Below, one piece after another: positions 56,400 to 64,000 of a stretch of 64,000 bases of DNA. Position numbers and translations under genes: made by a program. Each line of letters opens with the position of its first letter. The first letter of the stretch is position 1. Origin of the DNA: Schizosaccharomyces osmophilus (taxonomy: Eukaryota; Ascomycota; Schizosaccharomycetes; Schizosaccharomycetales; Schizosaccharomycetaceae); the NCBI RefSeq assembly GCF_027921745.1, contig NC_079238.1, positions 930,001-994,000 on the forward strand. The letters run 5' to 3'. A model generated the notes under the pieces. That model was not told where the DNA came from. It did no database searches and was given only the letters and a program-made list of their open reading frames with translations.

Positions 56400-56831
56400 A
56401 TGTCTCTTCAACCTTTCTTCGAGTTGCATCCTTTCCAAGACGTCTTTTCTGACTTTTTGAGTTATTCTCCTCGTGTCCAACGCCAAAATCGTGTTGGCGA
56501 TTTGTCACCGGCAATTGATGTTCACGAAGGAAAAGATACCGTCGAAGTGGATGTAGAACTTCCTGGTGTCAAAAAGCAAGACGTACAAGTTCATTATGAT
56601 GAAGGAAAATTGACGATTTCTGGTGAATCTGTGAACGAGCGCAAGAGCGAAGGCGACAAGGGAAACCAAAGATGGTCGGAACGTCGCTTTGGTTCCTTTT
56701 CTCGAACAATCGCCATTCCAAACAAGGTAGATGCCGATCGTATTGAAGCTCAATTCAACCACGGTATTTTAAGCGTTGTCTTGCCCAAGATTGAGGAATC
56801 TCGCTCCAAGAAGCAAATCGCCATTAATTAA
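56400..56831 (+). CDS. hsp16: Small heat shock protein Hsp16
   Basis: 143 aa with an alpha-crystallin domain at about 38-135: 'IDVHEGKDTVEVDVELPGVK', then 'KLTISGES', 'RRFGSFSRTIAIPNKVDADR' and the closing 'NHGILSVVLPK'. The C-terminal 'KKQIAIN' carries the I-x-I motif that docks into neighbouring subunits. The start 'MSLQPFFELHPF' and most of the chain match remembered S. pombe Hsp16. It is an oligomeric holdase that binds unfolding proteins under heat or other stress. In S. pombe hsp16 is not, as I recall, beside cdc23, so the locus has been rearranged. TATA and TGACGT elements lie upstream. Optimal codons fit strong inducible expression. Confidence 0.95.
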   Translation: MSLQPFFELHPFQDVFSDFLSYSPRVQRQNRVGDLSPAIDVHEGKDTVEVDVELPGVKKQDVQVHYDEGKLTISGESVNERKSEGDKGNQRWSERRFGSFSRTIAIPNKVDADRIEAQFNHGILSVVLPKIEESRSKKQIAIN

Positions 56832-57965
56832 GCTAAAGGGCTTCTAGCGGTAAATGAGTTTATGATGATATGAATATAATGAGAATTTTTAATGGCCTTT
56901 TTTAATAAAATAATGTTTAAATGAAAATTTATCAAAATTACAAAGGTACTCAGTTCAATATTGTTTATATTAAGTAGCACGGCGATAAAAACAATGTAAG
57001 TTTACAAGTCTCCAATCTAAGTATTTTAGTCGTTGCATGCTTTTCCAACGTAGTTTAATTCTCGGTCTATGAACATATATCGAATGGAAATTGATAACTG
57101 AAAACTGCAAAGCTGTTTAACTGTTTTACTGACCATGTTATTTTCGAGGACTACGTGTATATATGCTAATGTATTGGAAGATGTCGTTTAATAAAATAAA
57201 AAAGTCAAAACTGCTTTATTGAATCACACCAGTCGAATCTTCGAATTTGAAGACTTTAGCTACGGAATCATAGAATATCTAGCTTTTTTTCTCAGACTAA
57301 CCAACGTATATGATATCTTTAAACATGGATATGAGAATGAAACTTTTGAGTTAAATTTAGAAATCATAGTAGACCTATTCCTTGAAATTATTCAAGGACA
57401 AAATGGTTTCTATTTCAATAGTACGCTATTGTTTTTAAATGGCTTGAATTGTTTCTTGCACCGCCTTATTAACGCCGTTTCTTGTAGAGTAAAACACTAT
57501 ACGCCGTTTATTTTGTCTTTCAGAAAGCTAATATCTTTACTACATCTTTTCAATATTCTGCAAATAAAATGGTAATCAATTAATAATACGAATTAAATTT
57601 CTTATAAAATATTAGGAAAAATCTATTCGAAGCATCGTCCGGCATATTACTGACGAGGACATTATAAAACGAATGTATTAGTTCAAACAGCAGAATCTTC
57701 ACTTCGGAAGACGATAAATGGGAACGTTTTTAGCAATATAAAGAATAACTCAATTTAGATATAAGAAAGAAAAAACTCGCAGGTTCAAATTATCCAAGAG
57801 TAGTTGATCGATCTTATACGTTCATTGTTCATGTAGGCGATAAAATAAAAAAGCTTTTCATGCCAGAAAAAGAAAGGAAAAATTAAGAAACCATAAAGTA
57901 AACATTATGCTAATAAACAGTCATTTCAAAAGATGACTCAATATGCTTGAAAAGCGCCTTCAAAG
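56832..57965. other. 1.1-kb AT-rich region without a supported gene
   Basis: Contains a 118-codon frame at 57219-57575 that opens with TTG and has no recognised features. Otherwise low-complexity AT-rich DNA. Confidence 0.45.
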
Positions 57966-58832
57966 TCAACGAAACCCAGATAAAAGAAACTCGTTATCTC
58001 CCAAGGACTCTAATCCGACGGCATTACGAAGACGCTCCTTTAACTTTATCGTCTCATTTGGCCCATACTGAATTCCATAGCCGTCAAGATAACGAGTACA
58101 TTGATCTTTTGTCAAGTTCTCGATATCCTCAATTGAATGAATCTGGGGCAGATCAAAGTCTGGTTCTTGGCCATTTACAAATGGAACGACATCAATAGAC
58201 TTCCCCAAGGATCTCAACTGTATGTTGTGCAATCTATAGTATCGATACTCCTGCTTGCTCAGTTTCTGATCGATACTACGTAGGCTTTCTTCTATTACGT
58301 CCGACCGTTGATTTTGCCGGACTTCCAGGGCTTCCAGTCGTTGTATTTGACGGGTTTCCAGGGCTTCCAGTCGTTGAATTTGACGGGTTTCCAGGGCTTC
58401 CAGTCGTTGAATTTGACGGGTTTCCAGGGATACCATCTCCCTTTTAAGAGCAAGAAATCCGACATTAGGATCATTAAAAAAGTTAATAAACCATTGTGGA
58501 GGTTGACTATTATTAGACTCCTCTAAACTTTTGTAATGATTCAGACGTCTCTCAACTAGGTTTATCTGTTCAAGCGCGCGTAAATTACTATAAAGATAAT
58601 CCTTTTCAAAATTCATTTCCCTGGTTCGTAAAGTAATTCGTTCGAAACCTTGTTCTAACTCATGCCTTTGAAATAGATAGCTTTTTTCATTGACTGCACC
58701 TCTTAAGTCAATTAAATAGCGACTTAACTCTGTAATGTTTTCCTGTCTTGGAGGAGGAATACCTAATTCATTCGTATATAAATTCTCGTTGTTGGTTGAC
58801 AAATCTTCTTGTAAGTGTGAATCCATATTCAT
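57966..58832 (-). CDS. Schizosaccharomyces-specific Mug135-like protein, probable wag (wtf-associated) gene
   Basis: Single exon, 288 aa. The N-terminal 120 residues are helical and charged. A coiled coil follows with three full 11-residue repeats ('LETRQIQRLEA') plus degenerate neighbours, encoded by 33-bp tandem repeats. The C-terminal 75 residues ('SIDVVPFVNGQEPDFDLP', 'SIEDIENLTKDQCTRYLDGY', 'NETIKLKERLRNAVG') resemble, as I remember it, the C-terminal domain of S. pombe Mug135 (DUF1773). Reports on the S. octosporus group describe genes of this kind lying next to wtf drivers and 5S genes under the name wag; that link is from memory. No membrane segment or signal peptide. Function unknown; the position beside a 5S gene and two wtf-type genes supports the call. 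Confidence 0.65.
   Translation of the reverse strand: MNMDSHLQEDLSTNNENLYTNELGIPPPRQENITELSRYLIDLRGAVNEKSYLFQRHELEQGFERITLRTREMNFEKDYLYSNLRALEQINLVERRLNHYKSLEESNNSQPPQWFINFFNDPNVGFLALKREMVSLETRQIQRLEALETRQIQRLEALETRQIQRLEALEVRQNQRSDVIEESLRSIDQKLSKQEYRYYRLHNIQLRSLGKSIDVVPFVNGQEPDFDLPQIHSIEDIENLTKDQCTRYLDGYGIQYGPNETIKLKERLRNAVGLESLGDNEFLLSGFR
58322..58429 (-). repeat. 33-bp tandem repeats in the wag-like gene
   Basis: Three full 33-bp units (58322-58354, 58355-58387, 58388-58420) and a partial one. They differ by only one to two bases, and each encodes an 11-residue coiled-coil step. Near identity suggests recent expansion. Confidence 0.92.
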
Positions 58833-60157
58833 TTTCTTTCATAAAATCAAGTAAAAGATCAATTCAATAATTAACTTTATATTGTTATTGCAATGGTTGT
58901 GGTTGTGGTTGTGGTTGTGGTGATGGAAGCAGTTTAAAGATACTAATTAACGAAGCGATAGCTATATACTCGAGGTAGTTCGATCAGTACAATTATGTAC
59001 GATTGTATAATATAGCCAAAAAAGTTTACTCAAGTTTAACAATGGCTTGCTTTTTCACAAAATCTAGAAAAATTCACAGAAATATTACTGTTTAGTTGAC
59101 TTTAATGAAAGATATCTCAATTCACCGAAAACAAAGTATACCTAGTAATCACTCAACAAAAACATTCAACATAAGAACTCGTGTCATCATCAGTCAAATT
59201 TGTTTACAGTCTTTTAATTTATAAGTTTTTAGAAAGCTAATGGTATAAACTTTAGGTTGAAAAGGTTTCAGCGGTCCATTTGTTCTGTCTTTTCATAATG
59301 TAAACAGAAAAATTTTGGGGAATAACAAAAAATCCATGTTGCTTCCTAAGCAGAACCAGATAAAAGTAATATTGAATTTGAAGTAGAACTTGAACAATGT
59401 AAAACCCAAGAAAAGGCAAAGTTTGTTGTTGCACAATTATAGACAAGGAAATTGCTGTTTCATATGAGGATGCCTATACTGCTTTGGTGCCATTCTATGC
59501 TTCACTTGTGTTCGTCAAAAACTAATCGATATCATGCTTTCTCTTTCTTTTTCTTAAAATGGAAAGTTAATTACAAAACTGAGAACCTTGCAAGATGGTT
59601 GGTGTAAACGAAACGTAATTGTTGCTGAGAATCGATGTCAATAAACAAATGCTCTCTTGTGTAAAAGCTTGGCGAAAACTTTTTTTATTCAAATAAAACA
59701 AGAATGAGATTCAAGTAGAGCCAATAAAAAAGAGGAAATTATCTTTGAAGTCACTACTTTTATATCAATCTACCGGCGGCGGTTTTGCATGGAAATATTA
59801 AATTTGTAACCAAAACTTTTATTATTGCAACATTCGCGCGTACTCTGTTACAACAGAAATCTCACAGAATATGGGAATGTTTACCTAGCGAAAACAAACA
59901 ACGAGGACAAATCTAAAATTGTCTAATTAGTCGAGCATTTTTAATACGATGTGAGAATAGTAAGAAAGTGAGCTGTATTTTTTTTTTTTTTTTTTTTTTT
60001 TTTCAATGTTTGTATGCATTTATAGCATTTTGAACCCATGGAAGAAAAGTAAAAGTCGGATTCAAGTGACTCTACTATAGTATCGATTTAAAGAAGGGTC
60101 TTTGCTTGTATAGACCAACAAAACCGGATTGTTTAAAAAAGGAAACCAAAAAGTGAA
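58833..60157. other. 1.3-kb region between the wag-like gene and the 5S gene
   Basis: AT-rich, no supported gene. Holds a GGTTGT microsatellite and a T run of about 25 at 59978-60003. Confidence 0.5.
58895..58920 (+). repeat. (GGTTGT)4 microsatellite
   Basis: Four perfect hexamer units plus GG, about 65 bp upstream of the wag-like start codon. Confidence 0.9.
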
Positions 60158-60277
60158 AAGCCTACAGCATCCCGGATTCCCATGTTGTCTCCAACCATAG
60201 TACTAACGAGACCCTCAGACGCTTAACTGCAGTGATCGGACGGGAACTGGTGTTTTCGCCTAGGTGTGGCCGTAGAC
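60158..60277 (-). rRNA. 5S rRNA gene
   Basis: 120 nt from GTCTACGGCCACACCTAGG to GCTGTAGGCTT on the minus strand, with the conserved internal block CGATCACTGCAGTTAAGCG. It matches remembered S. pombe 5S rRNA at nearly every position; the visible changes are ACACC for ATACC, GGGTCTCG for GGGCCTCG, and GGGATGC for GGGGTGC. The 3' end runs into CACTTTTTGG, a Pol III terminator. It is a dispersed single copy, as in fission yeasts generally, and lies about 660 bp from the 3' end of the wtf gene. Confidence 0.93.
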
Positions 60278-60470
60278 GTTTGTTGTGGTCTGTAAAAAAA
60301 TTTAATCCAATATTGATCCAGTCTTTTTGGCTTGATGAACTACAAGATCCAATTCGGCTCAGTTTTATCTGGTAAATTATCACGGTTGAACGGAGAATGC
60401 TTTCATATTGTAAGAATAAGATTTGAAAACACACAGTTTTCTCTTTTCTATTGATTCACATTGTGGTCGC
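60278..60470. repeat. Duplicated 5S upstream flank, copy 2
   Basis: Partner of 55729-55965; shares GATCCAATTC, CTCAG, AATGCTTT and TCTATTGATTCAC blocks in the same order. Confidence 0.6.
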
Positions 60471-60937
60471 AGGAGCATCAAATTGAGTGTATGAGTTTAT
60501 GGGTTGAAAATGTTACTTAATATAAATTGGGTTCTACTTGAAATTTTTCATGGTCCGTCGACTTGACTCCCAAAGTAAACGGTAATTCAATGTTTTAAAC
60601 TATATCAATCGATTCTTCCAATCTGAAGATTTATACTTTCTATGCTGTGAACGAATTTTACCTCTGGCGGTAATCACTTTCGTTCTTACAATTAATGAAA
60701 GACACGACACAGTGTTGAGTAAAAAACTAGTTAATTACGATGGTATTTTCCTCAGAATAATTAAAAATCATTAAAAAGGGTGTCTACTCATGAAGAAAAT
60801 GAACGATGCCGTGAAACGAATAAGAAGATTCATGAGAGAGAAATGAGAAAAGCAATCAAAGTCTGCTGGACTGCAATTGACATCGATGTTTCCAAAGAAG
60901 GAGCGAATGTAAAGAACGAAAGCGGCTTCGGTAGAAC
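60471..60937. other. 3' region of the wtf gene
   Basis: AT-rich, with no further gene supported. A 63-codon plus-strand frame at 60780-60971 is the antisense shadow of the last wtf exon. Confidence 0.45.
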
Positions 60938-62122
60938 TCAAACTTCAGCCCTTTGCTCAGCAAGAGGTTGAAGTTCGATTTCTTCGTTACGAGGTGCTTC
61001 ATCTCCTCGATTTGTTCCTTTTGAATTGGTTAATAACGCCTTGTGATAGGAAGCATTTACCAAGTGTACATACCGAACATATGAACCACAGCATTTCCCA
61101 AGCCGTGTCCCAAGCCATTTATTCCGTTTCCTAAGCCATTTATGCCGTTTCCTAAGCCATTTATGCCGTTTCCTAAGCCACTCATGCCGTTTCCCATATC
61201 GACGACTACTAATCTAAGTCGTTCACGCGCATTTGCATTCACTATAACTGTTAGAACATTTCGCGGGTGTATGACATACTCGTCAAATAAAGAAACAAGA
61301 CAAAGTTAACAAAACAAACAGCATAGAAAAAATTGTTGTTTATCTTTTCAAATCCTGTGAACTTCTTTGCAGCATAATACGCGGTGAAACCGAGGACATC
61401 GAGAAAACACACACATAATACTGAGATACACATAGCTGACAATACGTTTTTGGTTAATCTTCCAGTTTGCCTGTACCATTCCGGATATGTTACAAGAATC
61501 GCTAAAAATAAGTCAGTTGTTCGAAGACAAGAAATTGTTGACTTACTGAATAGGAAAATAAAAATGGATCCAATAGAACCGCCAGCAAGCCCGTAAAAAA
61601 CATTCGTATACGGAGAAACCTTGTAACCAAAAACTATGGCTAGAAAAACAGTATTATATAAAATAGCTATAATAGTCATTATGCCTACGAAAAAGTTTTT
61701 CCACCACTCTTTATTCGTTAAAGGGTCCGACCTGATGTTATTAACAGTATCTTGGGCGGAATTTTGAGCGGATCCATCAGCCATTTCTAGATCAACATTT
61801 TTTTTTGAGACTAATGGATGTATTAGTAACTGTTTTTTCGTGGTTTACGAAAGGATAGAGGTGTTTGTCGCGCTTGCTGACAGTTATCGACCAGGTGATT
61901 GAATTCAAACCCAACAATCAAATAAACAAGCATGATTCTTCCATCATGAGCCGTTCAAACAAGAACACAAAGAATAAACCTTTCCGTTCTATTTCAACTA
62001 ATCTTACCTGAATACGGAGGAGGCGTACCATCTGAAGGAGACGACCGACTATCTGCCTTTTCATCATTGAGCGTTTTGGAAGAGTCATCAGAATCTGAAA
62101 TAGGAGAGTACTTGTTTTTCAT
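60938..62122 (-). CDS. wtf: wtf-family meiotic driver gene (poison/antidote architecture), 5 exons, looks whole
   Basis: Exons 62122-62008, 61786-61547, 61501-61280, 61241-61074 and 61017-60938 join in frame to 274 aa. Donors are GTAAGA, GTAAGT, GTATGT and GTATGT; CTGAC or CTAAC precedes the AG in introns 2 and 3. Exon 1 encodes 'MKNKYSPISDSDDSSKTLND' and ends in 'DGTPPPYS', the basic-acidic start and PPxY motif typical of wtf antidotes. A second ATG sits two bases into exon 2 ('MADGSAQNSAQD'), where the family's poison form starts; that shorter form would be 235 aa. Four to five hydrophobic segments follow, then 7-residue 'NGINGLG' repeats and a hydrophilic tail. In fission yeasts wtf genes kill spores that do not inherit them, by alternative transcripts. 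The family call is strong; driving activity is inferred. Confidence 0.88.
61112..61195 (-). repeat. 21-bp tandem repeats in wtf exon 4
   Basis: Four 21-bp units (61112-61132, 61133-61153, 61154-61174, 61175-61195), nearly identical, each encoding a 7-residue Gly/Asn step. Variable 21-bp C-terminal repeats are a known wtf feature in S. pombe. Confidence 0.92.
61842..61848 (-). promoter_or_regulatory. Partial FLEX core in wtf intron 1
   Basis: GTAAACC on the coding strand, about 55 bp before exon 2. wtf genes carry a Mei4 FLEX motif in intron 1 that drives the poison transcript. Here only the GTAAAC core is kept. Confidence 0.35.
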
Positions 62123-63043
62123 ATTTACAATGGCAAGTAGAGCTCAAAATAGCGCCGATATTTACACTCCAAATGAAATCAACTAGAATCGCCAAGAAAA
62201 GTCCGTAGGAACTGGTTCCGCTCTTCACAGATCTGTCAGAAAAAGGAATTGGACCTTGCTTAAAAAGCAAACTAATCTTACAACACGAGTGTTCCCTTAA
62301 AACCAAAGATGCGAGTTTGAAAAAATCTTGGTAATGGCTTTTCGCATGTCTCAATTCATAAAAGCAGCGACATTATGTCACTGACTGGTCACAGTCCTCG
62401 TTACGATTATTCAACGTTGGTTTTTCATTGCGATTTTTCGTAATAGTATAATCCAAAAGAGTCGTCGTTTATTACAAAAAGTAAACAAAGGAACATTTGG
62501 CAAAACAACCATGCTGTTTGCTTAAATTATAAAAACAGGATTAGAAATGCATATCTTTGTATTGGAAGTTTCCGTGATTTTGGCTTAATGAATTCCAGGG
62601 AAAAGGATTGAACACTCTAGATTTTCGTAGCCTTACTTTCAGCATTCGTAAATCCATCGGAAGCCTGGAAAAGCAACGTTCAAACTATCACGAACGATGT
62701 TTGTAGTGACAAGTACATCTTTCTTTTATTTAATTTATTTTGATTACACGATAGAAACAAACAAAAGCGATTTCGGACAGTTCATTCATTGTAAATATAT
62801 ATAGAATAGCGTACGCTTACTAGCTATCGGTATGTGTGTCAGAGAGGGTGGATGACAGCTTCACCTCTGCAAAACTCTAGCCATTGCCATTGTGGACTCG
62901 ATTCATGTAGTTTGGAGTTGTTACAAAGTAGATTTATATTAAGCTTATTAGTCGGATCAGATGTGTGCTACTGTTCTGAAAGTTCTGACATGAATTTGGA
63001 TGTTTACTGCCTATTTGAGTAGGTTTTGAAGGAATTTCAGAAA
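62123..63043. other. Shared head-to-head promoter region of the two wtf-type genes
   Basis: A spacer of 921 bp with a FLEX-like GTAAACAAAG at 62481-62490 (+) and TGTTTAC at 63001-63007, i.e. GTAAACA on the minus strand. A minus-strand frame at 62088-62354 with a hydrophobic stretch may be an old wtf fragment. Confidence 0.5.
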
Positions 63044-63929
63044 ATGATTGAAAAAAACAAATACAAATACAAATACAAAAAGCTAAAAGATGCTGATTCA
63101 GCTGACGTTCCTCGCTTGGGCACTCTTGCAACGTTTGACGGTGAACTGCCACGGTACAATGAAATCTTTAATTCTCATCTAGACGACTTGGAAAAAGGTC
63201 ATGCACCTCCGTACTCAGAAAACAGACATCAAGAAGCGTCTACCAACATGGCACAAGGAAGCGGATTCTTTATTCTTTTACGAAATGTCTTGACGGCATT
63301 ATTGTGGTTGATTTTCTGGCCGGCAGAAATTGCGAGAATTCCTGAAGCACAACGAAGACAAGAGAATGAAGCTCTTCGGCTTGGTTGGTGCTTTATTGGT
63401 TCAATCGTATTGGACTTTTTCTTTTCTTACTTTTTCCTTGTCCCCTTTATAAAGGAACCGATGAAAGAATCTGTATGGACATGGTTTCAAGCTACTGTGG
63501 CAGCTGTTCTTGTCGTCATGACTTTCTATATGTTCTTATTTGTTTTTTCACGTAAGTGGAATGGTGGGATTTTAATTTGATATGTTTACTAATGGGGTAC
63601 TTTTAGTGTTGGTGGATTCAATCGTTATATTGATTCCTCTAGTTTTTTCTGGGATTTCCTCGTTTTTCTTTGGGATTTTTTCTGGAATTTTTTCTGTGAT
63701 TACTAGTGCTCTAGGCTTCAGGATGTCATCGGATAGAAACGACTTGACGGATGATAATAGTATCCCATTAAACAGCTTGCCACCAGAGCCTGAAAACCAG
63801 TTCAACGATCGTAGTGATGATACTTTTAAACAACCGTTCTCTGAACATACCTCTGAACATACTGAGCAATCTCCAGGGTTACGCCAGGAACCGGGTCAGT
63901 CTAGGGATGTTGAAAGCGGTGGGAATTGA
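63044..63929 (+). CDS. wtf-like multi-span membrane protein, 2 exons
   Basis: Exons 63044-63551 and 63607-63929 join to 276 aa. The 55-nt intron has a GTAAGT donor and ACTAAT before TTTTAG. The start 'MIEKNKYKYKYKKLKDADSA' parallels the 'MKNKY' start of the neighbouring wtf gene. Both 'LPRYNE' and 'APPYSE' (L/PPxY-type, the latter after 'LEKG') lie in the cytosolic N-terminal 70 residues, as in wtf antidotes. Four hydrophobic segments follow (about 73-95, 115-138, 145-170, 172-205), with a Gly-Ile-Phe-Ser repeat ('FFFGIFSGIFSVI') in the last. The tail is acidic and Ser/Pro-rich. No intron separates the PPxY region from the first membrane span, so the usual exon 1 / exon 2 layout is absent. 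It may be an antidote-type or diverged member. It is divergent from the wtf gene at 60938-62122. Confidence 0.65.
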
Positions 63930-64000
63930 TTTATACGGAAAGTAAAGCATTGTTTTTTATAATGTCCGGTCTTTTCGATTTTTCTCCAGCATGCTTTTGC

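Noticed and set aside
57219-57575. 118-codon hydrophobic frame between hsp16 and the wag-like gene
   Set aside because: It opens with TTG rather than ATG, is AT-driven in composition, and no family or splice signals support it. A short patch resembling 60590-60640 was too weak to use.
1-64000. LTR retroelements, DNA transposons, CRISPR arrays, bacterial-type operons
   Set aside because: No integrase, reverse transcriptase, transposase or long terminal repeats were seen, and intron structure shows that this is eukaryotic nuclear DNA.

Overview
The window is nuclear DNA of a fission yeast (Schizosaccharomyces). It is not S. pombe itself; it looks like a member of the S. octosporus / S. osmophilus / S. 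cryophilus group. Evidence for this: short introns with CTAAC/CTAAT-type branch sites just before the AG; HomolE and HomolD boxes before a ribosomal protein gene; and proteins that match remembered S. pombe orthologues closely but not exactly (Ilv5, Hsp16, Arp1, L19). Gene order and strands from 0.2 to 53.3 kb follow the S. pombe chromosome II block that I recall as SPBC1861, SPBC56F2 and SPBC1347. These S. pombe names come from memory and were not searched.

Layout, 0-53 kb (ordinary, conserved housekeeping genes): prp24 (+), mak10 (-), abp2 (-), cnp3/CENP-C (+), mitochondrial ribosomal protein mL53 (-), F-box gene pof12 (+), rpl19 (+), arp10 (+), utp20 (+), a C-terminal Zn2Cys6 regulator (-), tRNA-Glu(CTC) (-), a mug147-position gene (+), a small conserved protein (+), an Afg2/Drg1-type AAA ATPase (-), an RRM-PUF protein (-), arg5 (-), alg5 (-), met6 (+), ilv5 (+), mrm1 (+), arp1 (-), an sro1-position gene (-) and cdc23/Mcm10 (-). 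Several genes are split by introns that hide true starts. arp1 begins with an 11-nt coding exon, and alg5 seems to need a 27-nt intron.

Layout, 53-64 kb (accessory): after cdc23 the conserved order stops. A gene-poor stretch with Mei4/FLEX-like motifs leads to a 5S rRNA-like copy with two small insertions, then hsp16. Next come a Schizosaccharomyces-specific gene with 33-bp tandem repeats (probably a wag/Mug135-type gene) and a normal-length 5S rRNA gene. The window ends with two head-to-head genes for multi-membrane-span proteins of the wtf type. The first is a complete five-exon wtf gene: an MKNKY start, a PPPY motif, a second possible start just inside exon 2, and 21-bp repeats near the C-terminus. 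It has the architecture of a spore-killing poison/antidote meiotic driver. The second is wtf-like with two exons and shows no intron 1. The 5S-wag-wtf grouping, with duplicated 5S flanks, is the standout biological system here.

How the genes relate: the left 53 kb holds unrelated housekeeping functions (splicing, NatC acetylation, replication origin and centromere, ribosome assembly, arginine / methionine / branched-chain amino-acid synthesis, N-glycosylation, dynactin). The right 8 kb behaves like a selfish-gene neighbourhood, probably spread or homogenised by recombination between dispersed 5S copies. No LTR element, DNA transposon or CRISPR array was seen.
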